The position numbers were made by a program, and so were the translations under genes. A DNA stretch of 37,653 nt from Rhodospirillales bacterium. Its GTDB lineage: Bacteria; Pseudomonadota; Alphaproteobacteria; SP197. The stretch covers positions 215,453 to 253,105 of the forward strand of contig JACONG010000004.1 in the NCBI GenBank assembly GCA_014323865.1. Reading direction: 5' to 3'. Below are positions 18,099-27,138 of this stretch, piece by piece. The notes below the pieces were generated by a model that was not told where the DNA came from, made no database searches, and saw only the letters and a program-made list of their open reading frames with translations. The stretch's first letter is position 1. Each line of letters opens with the position of its first letter.

Positions 18099-20198
18099 AT
18101 GAGCGAGCATTACCTTCGTCCGTTGATGGACCCCACCTCGATCGCGCTGGTTGGTGCGTCGGGGCGCGAAGGAGCATTCGGCCACTCCACGCTTCTGAAT
18201 CTCGACAACACCGCGATCGGCCCGCCCGTTTATCCCGTCAATCCGGGCTATGACGAGATCATGGGCCTGCCCTGTTATGCCTCTCTCGCCAGCATTCCCG
18301 GCGGGGTCGAACATGCTGTCCTCTCCGTCGCCAATACCAGGGTCGAGGCGGCGCTGATCGATGCTGCCGAGAATGGCGTGAAGTCGGTGACCATGTTCGG
18401 CAGCGCCTATCTGGAGGGCGATACGGACACGCCCAGGCTGAAGGATCGGCTCCAGGCGATCGCGCGCGAGGCGGGGCTTCTGGTGTGCGGTGCGAACTGC
18501 ATGGGCTTCGTGAACTACCTGAGCGGTGTTCGCGCGACCTGGATGAACATCGCGCCCGACGCCTGGTTCGAACCCGGCAACATCACGTTGATCAGCCATT
18601 CGGGCACCTGCTTCCTGTCGTTGCAGTTCATCGATCCGCGCCACCGCCACAATCTTTGCATCTCGGCAGGCCAGGAGCTGACCGTGACGGCCGCCGACTA
18701 CATGGATTATGCGCTTGAGCAGGAGAGCACCCGGGCGATTGCGCTGTTCCTCGAGATGGTGCGCGATCCCGAGGCGTTCCGGGCTGTTCTCGACAAGGCG
18801 GTCCAGAAGGATATCCCCGTGGTCGCGATCAAGGTCGGCCGGACGGAGAAGAGCGCGGAGCTCGCCCGGAGTCATTCCGGCGCGCTCGCTGGCGATGACG
18901 CAGCCTACGAGGCGCTGTTCGATCACTACGGTGTGCTGCGTGTCGAAAATTGGAACGACTTGGCTGCGACATCGCGCCTTTTGTCGCATCACAAGCGGAT
19001 CGCCTCGGGCAATCTTGCAGGCATCATGGATTCGGGCGGTGCACGCGGGATGCTGATCGATCTGGCCGACAAGATGGGTGTGCCGCTGGCCGATATCGGT
19101 TCCCAAACAGTCGAGAAACTCACAGGACTTCTGGAGTACGGCCTGGAACCGGTCAACCCGACCGATATCTGGGGCACCGGGCTTGATTGGGAGAACGTCT
19201 TCGAGGGTTGCATGCAAGCCCTCGCCGACGACGAGGACTCCGCGATCACCGGCATGTTCAGCGATCTCAACTTCACAGACGACATCACCGGGGGCTTGCT
19301 CGATATCGCCGAGAAGGTCGATGCCAACACCGACAAGCCCGTGTTCTTCTGCCAGCACTGGAGCCGCGCGATCAACCCGATCGCAATCCGGCAGGGGGTC
19401 AACAGCTCGGTCATTCTGATCGACGGCACGGAGACCTTTCTCACGGCCTTCAAGCTCGCCATGCAGCGTCGCGACCGGCGTGACGACACCGCGCAGGATA
19501 TGATCGCGGCACCGGACGCAGACGTCGTCGCGCGCTGGCAGGCAAGGCTGGATCAGAGCGCACCGCTCGACGAGAACGACGGTCTTGACCTGCTGAGCGA
19601 CTTCGGCATCGCCGTGCCGGAACGCCGCATCGTCACGACCGAGGATGAGGCGGCGGCGGCCGGCGACGCGATCGGCTATCCGCTCGTCCTGAAGACTGCT
19701 GAGGCGGGCATCCTCCACAAGAGCGATGTCGGCGGGGTGAAGATCGGCATCGCCGACGAGGCGGCGCTGCGCGCCGCGTGGTCCGACATGGCGGGTCGCC
19801 TCGGTCCGCGCGCCCTGGTCGCCGCCATGGTGCCGACGGGTGTCGAGCTCGCTGCCGGCCTCGTGATCGATCCCCAGTTCGGACCGCTCGTGATGGTCGC
19901 GGTCGGCGGCATCCTGATCGAGCTGATGAAGGATCGCCGCTTCCTGCTGCCGCCCGCGGGCCGCACGAGTGCACGCCGTGCGCTCGATGGCCTCGCCTGT
20001 CGGCCAATGCTGGATGGCATCCGCGGCATGCCGGCGGCCGACATCGACGCCGTGTGCGACACGATCGCGCGGCTCTCGGTGCTTGCCGTGTGCCTCGGCG
20101 ACCGTCTCGCGGAGCTTGATCTCAATCCGCTGATTGCCGGACCGGATGGCTGCATCGCAGTCGACGCGCTCGTCGTACCTGCCTCCAGGGCTGGATGA
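18099..20198 (+). CDS. Acyl-CoA synthetase, ADP/NDP-forming
   Basis: A 699-residue single-chain enzyme. The N-terminal CoA-binding Rossmann domain (PTSIALVGASGREGAFG, residues 12-28) is followed by two succinyl-CoA-ligase-like domains with the phosphorylatable His in ARSHSGALAGDD (His259), and a C-terminal ATP-grasp domain (about 490-699) containing YPLVLKTAEAGILHKSDVGG and LAELDLNPLIAG. Family members convert acyl-CoA, ADP and phosphate to acid, CoA and ATP, or the reverse. The acyl group cannot be told. It is divergent from the sel operon. Confidence 0.88.
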   Translation: MSEHYLRPLMDPTSIALVGASGREGAFGHSTLLNLDNTAIGPPVYPVNPGYDEIMGLPCYASLASIPGGVEHAVLSVANTRVEAALIDAAENGVKSVTMFGSAYLEGDTDTPRLKDRLQAIAREAGLLVCGANCMGFVNYLSGVRATWMNIAPDAWFEPGNITLISHSGTCFLSLQFIDPRHRHNLCISAGQELTVTAADYMDYALEQESTRAIALFLEMVRDPEAFRAVLDKAVQKDIPVVAIKVGRTEKSAELARSHSGALAGDDAAYEALFDHYGVLRVENWNDLAATSRLLSHHKRIASGNLAGIMDSGGARGMLIDLADKMGVPLADIGSQTVEKLTGLLEYGLEPVNPTDIWGTGLDWENVFEGCMQALADDEDSAITGMFSDLNFTDDITGGLLDIAEKVDANTDKPVFFCQHWSRAINPIAIRQGVNSSVILIDGTETFLTAFKLAMQRRDRRDDTAQDMIAAPDADVVARWQARLDQSAPLDENDGLDLLSDFGIAVPERRIVTTEDEAAAAGDAIGYPLVLKTAEAGILHKSDVGGVKIGIADEAALRAAWSDMAGRLGPRALVAAMVPTGVELAAGLVIDPQFGPLVMVAVGGILIELMKDRRFLLPPAGRTSARRALDGLACRPMLDGIRGMPAADIDAVCDTIARLSVLAVCLGDRLAELDLNPLIAGPDGCIAVDALVVPASRAG

Positions 20199-20433
20199 GC
20201 CGGCCGTATCTACCGGCACGCCGAGGAACTCGCCGGTGGCAGGGACGGCATCGCCGAACGTGTCGTCGGGCTATCGAGGACCATCTTGCCGACCTGAGAG
20301 CCGTCGTTGAAACGGCCTGGGCGACAAGCTGGCTCGCAGCCCAGCACGGTGATGCCTTCGAGGACCCCACCTCCGCTGTCTTCCCTCCGGCTTGACCGAC
20401 GGGAAGCAGCCGTTTCAACCCCTGACTGGGCTT

Positions 20434-21228
20434 TCAGGCGGCGAGGTCCTGGCCGCGCATGTCCGCGCGGATGAAGGTGTAGGTGTTTTCGTCCGAGAGG
20501 TCCTTGCGGAAGCGGTAGCCGTCGAGATCGAAGTCCTTGAGGCCTTCCGGGCGGTCGATGCGGTTCTGGATCGTGTAGCGGGCGATCATGCCGCGTGCGA
20601 CCTTGGCCGAGAAACTGATGATCCTGGCGACGCCGTCGCGCTCTTCCTTGAACACCGTATCGATCGGCCGCGCCTTCAGCTTGGCGGTCTTTACCGCGCT
20701 GAAGTACTCGACCGACGCGGCGTTCACGAGAACCGGATTGTCGTGCTCCCCGAGGTCGCGATTGAGCGCCCGGGTGATCCTGTCGCCCCAGAAGTCATGG
20801 AGATTCTCGCCGCGTGGGGTGGCGAGCCGCGTGCCCATCTCAAGCCGATAGGGCTGGATCAGATCGAGCGGGCGCAACACGCCGTAGAGGCCCGAGAGGA
20901 TGCGCAGGTGGTCCTGGGCGTAGCCGAGATCGTCGCCATCCAGCGTCCCGGCATCGAGACCCCGATAGGTATCGCCCGCGAAGGCGAGGGCGGCCTGCTT
21001 GGCGTTCTCCGCCGTGTGCTTCAGACGAAAGGCCTTGAAGCGGTCGAAGTTGAGCTCGGCGAGGTTGTCGGAAAGATCCATCAGGCCCGCGATATCGCTG
21101 CGGGTCAGCGTGCGCGTGGTTTTCATCAGTTCACGGGTCTGCGCCATCAGCGCAGGCTGCGACGACGGCAGGCCATCGGGGGCAGGATCGAAGTTGAGCG
21201 CCTTCGCGGGCGAGATCACCACCAACAT
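20434..21228 (-). CDS. yaaA: Peroxide stress protein YaaA
   Basis: A 264-residue protein with the hallmark start MLVVISPAKALNFD and further family segments LYGVLRPLDLIQPYRLEMG, HDFWGDRIT, VNAASVEYFSAV and RIISFSAKVARGMIARY. YaaA limits free iron and so protects DNA and proteins during peroxide stress. The length matches the family (about 258). The 235 bp between it and the acyl-CoA synthetase stop hold no clear gene. Confidence 0.93.
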   Translation of the reverse strand: MLVVISPAKALNFDPAPDGLPSSQPALMAQTRELMKTTRTLTRSDIAGLMDLSDNLAELNFDRFKAFRLKHTAENAKQAALAFAGDTYRGLDAGTLDGDDLGYAQDHLRILSGLYGVLRPLDLIQPYRLEMGTRLATPRGENLHDFWGDRITRALNRDLGEHDNPVLVNAASVEYFSAVKTAKLKARPIDTVFKEERDGVARIISFSAKVARGMIARYTIQNRIDRPEGLKDFDLDGYRFRKDLSDENTYTFIRADMRGQDLAA

Positions 21229-21289
21229 GCATGTTCTCCCGGTTCCTGTAGATTATGTAGGTCGTGGATCTTCTAGGGGCAAACTGCCG

Positions 21290-22072
21290 TTACCGACCTG
21301 TCCACACGGGTTTGCGCTTCTCGATGAACGCGCGGGCGCCCTCCCTGGAGTCCTCGGATTCGTAGACCCGCGCCTTGGCGGTCAGCCTGCCGGCATTTTC
21401 CAGCTTGTCGGCCTCTGCGGGCGAGAGATCGCCGCAAAGGCTGACCATCTGCTTTTCGGCCTGGACCGAGAGCGGCGCGGCCGAAGCGATCTGCTTTGCG
21501 ATTTCGCGCGCAGCGTCCATCACTTGGCCCTGTGGCGTGACACGGTTGAGGAGCTTCAGATCGAACGCCTCCTGCGCCTTCATGCGGCGTCCCGTGAAGA
21601 GCAGTTCCATGGCGATATGGCGGGGCAGGCGGGAACACAGCCTGGAGATACTCGCACCCGATGTCGTCAGGCCCATGTTGACCTCCGACAGGAAGAATTC
21701 GGCGTTTTCCGATGCGACCATGAGGTCTCCCGAAAGTGCCAGCTCGAAGCCACCGGCGACGCAGTAGCCGTTGATCGCCATGATGACGGGCTTGTTGAGG
21801 TCGAACATGCCGGCGACGCCGCCGAAGCCGCAGGGACCGAAGTCCCTGTCGGGTTCGTCCTGAGCGCCGTCGTTGAGATCCCAACCGGTGCAGAAGAAGC
21901 GGTCGCCGGCGCCGGTCAGGATCGCGACCCGGAGGTCGGGATCGTCGCGGAACCGTTTGAAGGCCTCGTTCATCTCGCGGCTGACCTCGGCCCCGATGGC
22001 GTTCGCCTTGGGATTGTCGAGGGTGACCTCGAAGACGTGGCCGTTGACCGCCGTGCGGACCCGCTCGCTCAT
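21290..22072 (-). CDS. Enoyl-CoA hydratase/isomerase family protein (CaiD-like)
   Basis: A 260-residue crotonase-fold enzyme. The oxyanion-hole segments are NPKANAIG and NGYCVAGGFELALSGD, and the two acidic residues used by hydratases are both present (GGFELA and FLSEVNMGL). The C-terminus ends with the usual REGARAFIEKRKPVW. The sequence is closest in appearance to carnitinyl-CoA dehydratase-type members, but the substrate is not decided by sequence. The start at 22072 is preceded by GGGAG; the longer in-frame start at 22120 is less likely. Confidence 0.85.
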   Translation of the reverse strand: MSERVRTAVNGHVFEVTLDNPKANAIGAEVSREMNEAFKRFRDDPDLRVAILTGAGDRFFCTGWDLNDGAQDEPDRDFGPCGFGGVAGMFDLNKPVIMAINGYCVAGGFELALSGDLMVASENAEFFLSEVNMGLTTSGASISRLCSRLPRHIAMELLFTGRRMKAQEAFDLKLLNRVTPQGQVMDAAREIAKQIASAAPLSVQAEKQMVSLCGDLSPAEADKLENAGRLTAKARVYESEDSREGARAFIEKRKPVWTGR

Positions 22073-22164
22073 GCTGCTGCTCCCGTGTTGCGGCAGAACC
22101 TTAGCCGCTCTCCTCACCATCCGTCATCGTCCGGCATATCGACATGCGGAGGGGCGGGCGACTG

Positions 22165-22185
22165 ATGCCCCATCACGTGGGGCAT
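22165..22185. promoter_or_regulatory. Perfect 8-bp inverted repeat in a divergent intergenic region
   Basis: ATGCCCCA (22165-22172) and TGGGGCAT (22178-22185) are perfect inverted arms separated by TCACG. The site lies in the 185-bp region between the divergent enoyl-CoA hydratase and ABC-F genes. A symmetric operator or a small hairpin are both possible; no T-run follows, so a terminator is less likely. Confidence 0.35.
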
Positions 22186-22257
22186 GACGGGACAGGTGAG
22201 GATGTGAACCGGCACCAATTGCTGTAGACACGCGTCCCACGATCACCTGACAGAACC

Positions 22258-23787
22258 ATGTCGCTCTTCATCGCCTCCAACATCACGGTCTCCCACGGCA
22301 CCGCGCCGCTCGTGCGCGATGCGACCTTTGCCGTGGGCGAAAACGACCGGATCGGGCTGGTGGGCGCCAACGGCTCGGGCAAATCGACGTTGCTCAACGC
22401 GCTGGCCGGACGCATCGGGATCGATGCGGGCGATCTGGCGCTGCGCCGCGGCCTGACCATCGGCGTGAGCGAACAGGAGGTGCCCGGGCATCTGCTTGCG
22501 ATGACCCTGCGCGCGGCGCTGCTGGAGGCGCTGTCCGAGGCGATCCGCGACAGCGACGCCTGGAAGGTCGACGTCGCGCTGGCCACGCTCGGCTTTCCCT
22601 GCGAGTTCCACGACCGGCCCGTCGGCAAGCTCTCGGGCGGCTGGCAGCGGCTCTGCCTGATCGCACGGGCACGCCTGCCGGAACCCGATCTGCTGCTGCT
22701 CGACGAGCCGACCAACCATCTCGACCTTGCCAGGATCCTGCACCTGGAGCGCTGGCTGGAGGACGAGGTACGCGGCCCGCTGCTCATGATCAGCCATGAC
22801 CGCGAGGTGCTCGACCGCTGCACCAACCGCACGCTCTTCCTGCGCGACGGTGTGCTCTACGACTTCGCCGGCAACTACACGCGGGCGCGTCAGCTTCTGG
22901 TCGAACACGATCTCTCGGCGGCGAAGGCGCGCGAGGCCGAGGAGAACGAGATCAAGCGGCTGCAGCGCAGCGCCAGGCGGCTCGCGAGCTGGGGCAAGCT
23001 CTGGGACAACGAGAAGTTCTCGAAGCGCGCCAGGAGCATCGAGCAGCGCATCGAGAAGAAGAAAACACAGGTGACCTGTGTCGCGCCCGAGGACCGTCGC
23101 AACCTCAAGCTCTCGGACGGCGAGGCCCAGGCCAACATCCTGCTGCGCTGCAACCACTGCACGGTTCAGGCCCCCAACGGCGACGATCTCTTCGGCATCG
23201 AGCGGCTGGCGCTCGCCCGTGGCGATCGCGCGGTGATCATGGGCGTGAACGGCTCCGGCAAGTCGACCTTCCTGAAGCGCCTGATGGCGGAGTACGAGAG
23301 CCACGGCGACCGGATCGCCGAGAAGGCCGCGGTCTACTTCAACCCGCAAGCCGAGGCCGGCTATTTCGACCAGGACCTGTCGCGGCTACCCGACAAGCAG
23401 CCGATGTTCCGCTTCTTCGCCGGTCAGTTCCCGGTGCCCGACCTGCGTGTGCGTGCCGAGCTGATCCACGCGGGTTTCCCTCACATCGAGCAGGACCGTC
23501 CGATCGGCACGTTGTCGGGCGGCGAACGGGCACGCCTGCTCTTCCTGCTGCTTAAGCTCGAGCAGCCGAACCTTCTGGTGCTCGACGAGCCGACAAACCA
23601 TCTCGATGTCGACGGCAGGGAGCGGCTCGAAGACGAAATCCTCACCCGCGACCTGACCTGCGTCATGGTCAGCCACGACCGCCGCTTCGTCGATGGCGTC
23701 GCCAACCGCTTCTTCCTGATCGAGCGCGGCAGGTTGGTCGAGGTGGAATCAGCCGAGCCGTTCCATGCGTTGCTGCTCGACGGTTAG
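22258..23787 (+). CDS. ABC-F family ATPase
   Basis: A 509-residue soluble protein with two ABC domains and no membrane segments. Domain 1: GANGSGKST (37-45), LSGGWQRLCLIARA, LLLLDEPTNHLD. Domain 2: GVNGSGKST, LSGGERARLLFLL, LLVLDEPTNHLD. Between them lies a charged helical linker (EAEENEIKRLQRSARRLA to IEKKKTQ) as in ABC-F proteins, which act on ribosomes rather than in transport. Whether this one is a translation factor or a resistance protein is open. Its stop codon TAG is the first three bases of a palindromic repeat (23785). Confidence 0.88.
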   Translation: MSLFIASNITVSHGTAPLVRDATFAVGENDRIGLVGANGSGKSTLLNALAGRIGIDAGDLALRRGLTIGVSEQEVPGHLLAMTLRAALLEALSEAIRDSDAWKVDVALATLGFPCEFHDRPVGKLSGGWQRLCLIARARLPEPDLLLLDEPTNHLDLARILHLERWLEDEVRGPLLMISHDREVLDRCTNRTLFLRDGVLYDFAGNYTRARQLLVEHDLSAAKAREAEENEIKRLQRSARRLASWGKLWDNEKFSKRARSIEQRIEKKKTQVTCVAPEDRRNLKLSDGEAQANILLRCNHCTVQAPNGDDLFGIERLALARGDRAVIMGVNGSGKSTFLKRLMAEYESHGDRIAEKAAVYFNPQAEAGYFDQDLSRLPDKQPMFRFFAGQFPVPDLRVRAELIHAGFPHIEQDRPIGTLSGGERARLLFLLLKLEQPNLLVLDEPTNHLDVDGRERLEDEILTRDLTCVMVSHDRRFVDGVANRFFLIERGRLVEVESAEPFHALLLDG

Positions 23788-23820
23788 AGCGGTTCCAGCC
23801 AGGTGCGTGAACATGCTCTG
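23785..23820 (+). repeat. Palindromic repeat family B, shortened copy
   Basis: The 36 bases begin TAGAGCGG and end TGCTCTG. They match the 63-bp copies at 26278-26340 and 28565-28627 but lack about 27 bases of the left arm. The first three bases are the stop codon of the ABC-F gene. Confidence 0.7.
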
Positions 23821-23902
23821 GACCGTGAAGACGCTGCCTGTTTCTCTGGCCTCAAGCGCCGGCCCTCGCTCCGCTCAATTGGCTTGCGTGCCCTTCGGCG
23901 CG

Positions 23903-23920
23903 GGCGCACGCTTGTGCGCC
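23903..23920. terminator. Hairpin between convergent genes
   Basis: GGCGCAC (23903-23909) pairs with GTGCGCC (23914-23920) around a GCTT loop. It lies between the convergent ABC-F and DUF3144 genes and could serve both as a terminator, but there is no clear T-run on either side. Confidence 0.3.
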
Positions 23921-23928
23921 GTCGGCCT

Positions 23929-24171
23929 TCAGGTCTGCCGTCGGTTGTCGAAGTAGGCGTGGAGCAGACGACGGTACTCGTCGGCCACGTTGTCGAGCTC
24001 CTCGTGACGACCCTCGGCCAGCACAGCGGCAAAGGCGGTGAAGTTCGCGGCTGCGTGTGTCATGGCAAGGCCGATCGCCTCGGCGTCGCCGCCGGCTTCG
24101 ACCATGGCATTGGCCTGCTCGATGAAGCGGTTGGCAATGTCGAGGTGGGCGCTGCCGGTGGCGTCGCTCAT
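23929..24171 (-). CDS. DUF3144-like small protein
   Basis: An 80-residue cytoplasmic protein. The pattern DIANRFIEQANAMVEAGGD then AIGLAMTHAAANFTAFAA, ending with DEYRRLLHAYFDNR, fits the DUF3144 family of short helical proteins of unknown function. The start at 24171 has AGG at a suitable distance and gives the family length; the longer in-frame start overlaps the divergent acyl-CoA dehydrogenase gene. Confidence 0.65.
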   Translation of the reverse strand: MSDATGSAHLDIANRFIEQANAMVEAGGDAEAIGLAMTHAAANFTAFAAVLAEGRHEELDNVADEYRRLLHAYFDNRRQT

Positions 24172-24178
24172 GGGGGAA

Positions 24179-24204
24179 CCTGTGGGGTAGGCCTGTGGGG
24201 TAGG
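24179..24204 (+). repeat. Tandem 13-bp repeat, two perfect copies
   Basis: CCTGTGGGGTAGG occurs at 24179-24191 and again at 24192-24204, followed by a partial GTAG. It sits in the 124-bp region between the divergent DUF3144 and acyl-CoA dehydrogenase genes. It could be a paired regulator site or simple slippage. Confidence 0.7.
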
Positions 24205-24295
24205 GTAGAGGGCCGGTTTGGCCCGGATGACTCGGCGTGTGATAATCGATTTCAGCATTCTGAACCACCGCTCACCACAGTGCGTAACCGTTGCC

Positions 24296-26035
24296 ATGAC
24301 TCATTACGCTGCTCCCGTCCATGACATTCGCTTCGCGCTCGACGCACAGGCAGGCTTCGCGGACCTGGCCGAAGTGTTCGACGCGGCGGCTGTCGACGAC
24401 GGCCTTGTGGAGGCCCTGCTGGATGAGGCGGGCCGGCTTGCGAACGATGTCTTCGCACCGCTGAATCGCAGCGGCGATCAGGAGGGCTCGAAGCTCGAAA
24501 ACGGCGTCGTGCGGTTGCCCGCGGGTTTCAGAGAGGCCTACGACGCTTTCGCCAAGGGCGGCTGGAACAGTCTTTCGTTTCCGGAGACCTACGGCGGGCA
24601 GGGCATGCCCTGGACCTTGTCGCTGGCGGTCGCCGAGATGTTCGAGGCCGCCAACATGGCGCTTGCCGTCGGCACACTGCTGACGCGCGGCGCGACTGAA
24701 CTCCTGCTGCACCACGGGACGGACGAGCAGAAACAGACCTACCTGCCGAACATGATCGCCGGCACCTGGTCGGGCACCATGAACCTGACCGAACCCCAGG
24801 CCGGCACCGATCTCGCCCGGATGCGAACCCGTGCCGAGCGGGCCGACGACGGCACGTACCGCATCACCGGCCAGAAGATCTTCATCACCTATGGCGAGCA
24901 CGAGATGACGGAGAACATCGTCCATATGGTGCTCGCCCGCCTGCCCGATGCGCCGCCTGGCGTGAAGGGCATCTCGCTCTTCATCGTGCCGAAGTATCTC
25001 GTGAAACCCGATGGCACGCCCGGTGAGCGCAACGACCTGCGTGTCGTTTCCCTGGAGAAGAAGCTCGGCATCAAGGGCAGCCCGACCTGCATGATGGCCT
25101 ATGGCGACAACGGCGGCGCCACCGGCTACCTGGTGGGTGAGGAACACAACGGGCTGGCCTGCATGTTCACCATGATGAACAACGCCCGTGTCGCCGTCGG
25201 TCTGCAGGGCCTGGCGATTGGCGAACGTGCGCTCCAGGCGGCCGGAGCCCATGCCGCCGATCGCGTCCAGGGCAGCCGGAGCGGCGAAGCCGTCACGATC
25301 GATCGACACCCTGATGTCAGGCGCACGCTTGCGTGGATGCGGGCACGCACCGAGGCCGCGCGCGGTCTGGTTTACTGGACCGCCACCTGCTTCGACCGTG
25401 CCGAACACGGCACCGGGGACGAGGCGCGACGCCAGCGCGCCTTCTTCGATCTGATGACACCGGTGGTGAAGGCCTGGTGCAGTGACGGTGCGGTGCAGCT
25501 CGCCTCCGAAGGCGTGCAGATGCACGGCGGCATGGGTTTCATTGAGGAAACCGGTGCCGCCCAGCACTATCGCGACGCCCGCATCCTGCCGATCTACGAG
25601 GGAACCAACGGGATCATGGCGATTGATCTGGTCGGCCGGAAGATCGCTCGCGACGGCGGTGCGGCCGCCCGCGCGCTGTTCGAGGTCGTTGAGGCCGACA
25701 TTGCCGCGTCACGTGCCTGCGGAGACGTCACACTCGCCGACACGGTTGAAGCGGGCATGGAACATCTGCGTCGCGCGACCGGCTGGGTTGCCGATACCAT
25801 GGCGTCCGACAGCGACGCCGTCCTCGCCCAGGCCACGACCTATCAACGCCTGTTCGGCACCGTCACGGGCGGCTGGCAGATGCTGCGCCAGGCGACGGCT
25901 GCGAAGCAGGCGCTCGATGTTGCAGAGGGTGATGCGGACTTCTTGGAGAACAAGCGCGAGAGCGCACGCTTCTACATGACTCAGGAGATGCCTCTGGCGG
26001 GCGCGCTGGCGGCGGTCGTGTCAAACAGAACCTGA
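24296..26035 (+). CDS. Acyl-CoA dehydrogenase of the long (DmdC-like) type
   Basis: A 579-residue FAD enzyme. The opening MTHYAAPVHDIRFALD is typical of the roughly 590-residue subfamily that includes 3-methylmercaptopropionyl-CoA dehydrogenase (DmdC). It has the central FAD/substrate region MNLTEPQAGTDLARMRTRA and FITYGEHEMTENIVHMVLAR, then GVQMHGGMGFIEETGAAQHY and the catalytic loop ILPIYEGTNGIMAIDLVGRK, followed by the extra C-terminal domain of this subfamily. It oxidises an acyl-CoA to enoyl-CoA, passing electrons to ETF. The substrate cannot be assigned; DmdC function is one option. The start at 24296 matches the family start. Confidence 0.87.
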   Translation: MTHYAAPVHDIRFALDAQAGFADLAEVFDAAAVDDGLVEALLDEAGRLANDVFAPLNRSGDQEGSKLENGVVRLPAGFREAYDAFAKGGWNSLSFPETYGGQGMPWTLSLAVAEMFEAANMALAVGTLLTRGATELLLHHGTDEQKQTYLPNMIAGTWSGTMNLTEPQAGTDLARMRTRAERADDGTYRITGQKIFITYGEHEMTENIVHMVLARLPDAPPGVKGISLFIVPKYLVKPDGTPGERNDLRVVSLEKKLGIKGSPTCMMAYGDNGGATGYLVGEEHNGLACMFTMMNNARVAVGLQGLAIGERALQAAGAHAADRVQGSRSGEAVTIDRHPDVRRTLAWMRARTEAARGLVYWTATCFDRAEHGTGDEARRQRAFFDLMTPVVKAWCSDGAVQLASEGVQMHGGMGFIEETGAAQHYRDARILPIYEGTNGIMAIDLVGRKIARDGGAAARALFEVVEADIAASRACGDVTLADTVEAGMEHLRRATGWVADTMASDSDAVLAQATTYQRLFGTVTGGWQMLRQATAAKQALDVAEGDADFLENKRESARFYMTQEMPLAGALAAVVSNRT

Positions 26036-26188
26036 TCCTGAGAAAGCTCCCGGCGGCCCTCCCGTCTTTTGCACGCCGGACAGCGGCACCATCGTGAGGG
26101 CGCTGCGACAGGCCCGCCATGCGCCCGAGATCGCCATCAGGCCGCCGCCCGCAACGAAGGCCGCGCCGAGCACGAATGCAAAGGCCAT
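26021..26188 (-). pseudogene. Short membrane-protein fragment
   Basis: A 55-codon frame whose start MAFAFVLGAAFVAGGGLMAI is one clear membrane helix, followed by a polar, proline-containing tail. It has no ribosome site and overlaps the end of the acyl-CoA dehydrogenase gene by 15 bp. Upstream on its strand the frame runs straight into a family A repeat (26214-26266). It looks like the last helix and tail of a larger transporter whose 5' part has been lost. Low certainty. The 302-bp gap it lies in otherwise holds the two repeats. Confidence 0.3.
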
Positions 26189-26213
26189 GCGCAGTCCGGC
26201 GCGTCCGTGGCCC

Positions 26214-26266
26214 TGAAGCATATCCCGTTCAGATTGAATCCATCTGAACGGGTGAAGATGCTCTGG
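26214..26266 (+). repeat. Palindromic repeat family A, complete copy
   Basis: The copy begins TGAAGCATAT and ends ATGCTCTGG. Its core is a perfect 11-bp inverted repeat, CCCGTTCAGAT (26224-26234) and ATCTGAACGGG (26242-26252), around a 7-base loop. Related copies lie at 29982, 30043 and 35834. Confidence 0.85.
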
Positions 26267-26277
26267 GTCTTTAGGTG

Positions 26278-26340
26278 TAGAGCGCATTCACGCACTCAGT
26301 TGGAACCGCAGGCGGTTCCAGCCAGGTGCGATCCGCTCTA
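26278..26340 (-). repeat. Palindromic repeat family B, complete copy
   Basis: A 63-bp element with ends TAGAGCG and CGCTCTA and an inner inverted pair GGAACCG/CGGTTCC. On the minus strand it aligns along its whole length with 28565-28627. Its terminal TAG on the minus strand (26338-26340) is the stop codon of the alpha/beta hydrolase gene. This copy has TA at both ends, as a TA target-site duplication would leave. Confidence 0.85.
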
Positions 26341-27135
26341 TCCCACGGCGCGGATCAGGGCGTCCAGGGTTTCGTTGGGCTGCTCGGACATCATCATGTG
26401 GCCGCAGTCCTTCAGGACGATCATCCGGGCAGAGGGCATGGCGGCCATCAGATCCTTTGCCCGCCGGGGCGGGGTCATCATGTCGCCGTCGCCCAGGATC
26501 AGGGTTGCCGGGCAGCTCACCCTGGCGGCCGCCTCCAGCCCGCCAGTGTAGTCGTTGCAGGCCTTCATGTCGTTATGCAGCACGCCGTCGCCGCCGCGTT
26601 CGAGCAGGCGCAGGCTGCCGCCGGTGACCCGGATGCCCGGTGCGGCATTGCCGCCGATCTGGGCGCGCTTCGAGTGGCCCCAGATCGTGACCATGTCGTA
26701 GGCCGAAGGGTGGTTGGCCTCGGCGTTGTCCAGGAGAGCATCGGCCACTGTCATCGGGACAGAAATGCCAAGCAAAGCGATGCGTTCGATGCGGTCGGGA
26801 TGGCGCGCCGCCGCCTCGAGCACGGGCAGGGATCCCATGGAGTGGCCGGCCAGAACAGCCTTCCTGAGACCGGCGGCATCCATGAGGCGGATAATCCAGT
26901 CTGCAATCGCCTCGATCGACGGCAGCAGATCGCCTTCCGAGTTGCCGTGCCCGGGAAGATCGGGCGCAAGCACGCCGTATCCGCGATGGGCGAAGTAACG
27001 CGCCTGGGCCGACCACACCGTTCGGTTCATCGAGGCGCCGTGGATGAAGATGATGGCCGGAAGCCCGGGATCGAAGTCCTTGCCGCCGGTCGCGGCGAAG
27101 ATCGTCTGTCCATCGACGGAGAGTTCGAGCGCCAT
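26338..27135 (-). CDS. Alpha/beta-fold hydrolase
   Basis: A 265-residue enzyme with oxyanion segment IIFIHGASMNRTVW, nucleophile elbow AGHSMGSLPVLE (Ser), acid in ILGDGDMMTPP and the catalytic His in KDCGHMMMSEQP, the usual order of the fold. The substrate is unknown. The ATG follows the metY stop after three bases, so the two genes form an operon. The stop codon belongs to a palindromic repeat, so the C-terminus may have been altered, but the length is normal for the family. Confidence 0.85.
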   Translation of the reverse strand: MALELSVDGQTIFAATGGKDFDPGLPAIIFIHGASMNRTVWSAQARYFAHRGYGVLAPDLPGHGNSEGDLLPSIEAIADWIIRLMDAAGLRKAVLAGHSMGSLPVLEAAARHPDRIERIALLGISVPMTVADALLDNAEANHPSAYDMVTIWGHSKRAQIGGNAAPGIRVTGGSLRLLERGGDGVLHNDMKACNDYTGGLEAAARVSCPATLILGDGDMMTPPRRAKDLMAAMPSARMIVLKDCGHMMMSEQPNETLDALIRAVG

Positions 27136-27138
27136 GGG

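Noticed and set aside
18084..20219. 711-residue open frame on the minus strand opposite the acyl-CoA synthetase, and similar long antisense frames at 12539-14677, 15103-16986, 26326-28467, 8991-10844 and 30728-32821
   Set aside because: They lie opposite well-recognised genes, are rich in Arg, His and Asp without domain patterns, and are the usual antisense shadows of GC-rich coding sequence.
20195..20395. 66-residue ORF overlapping the acyl-CoA synthetase stop by ATGA
   Set aside because: Arg/Trp-rich start, no family resemblance and no ribosome site of its own; the overlap may be chance. The 235-bp gap is otherwise without a gene I can support.
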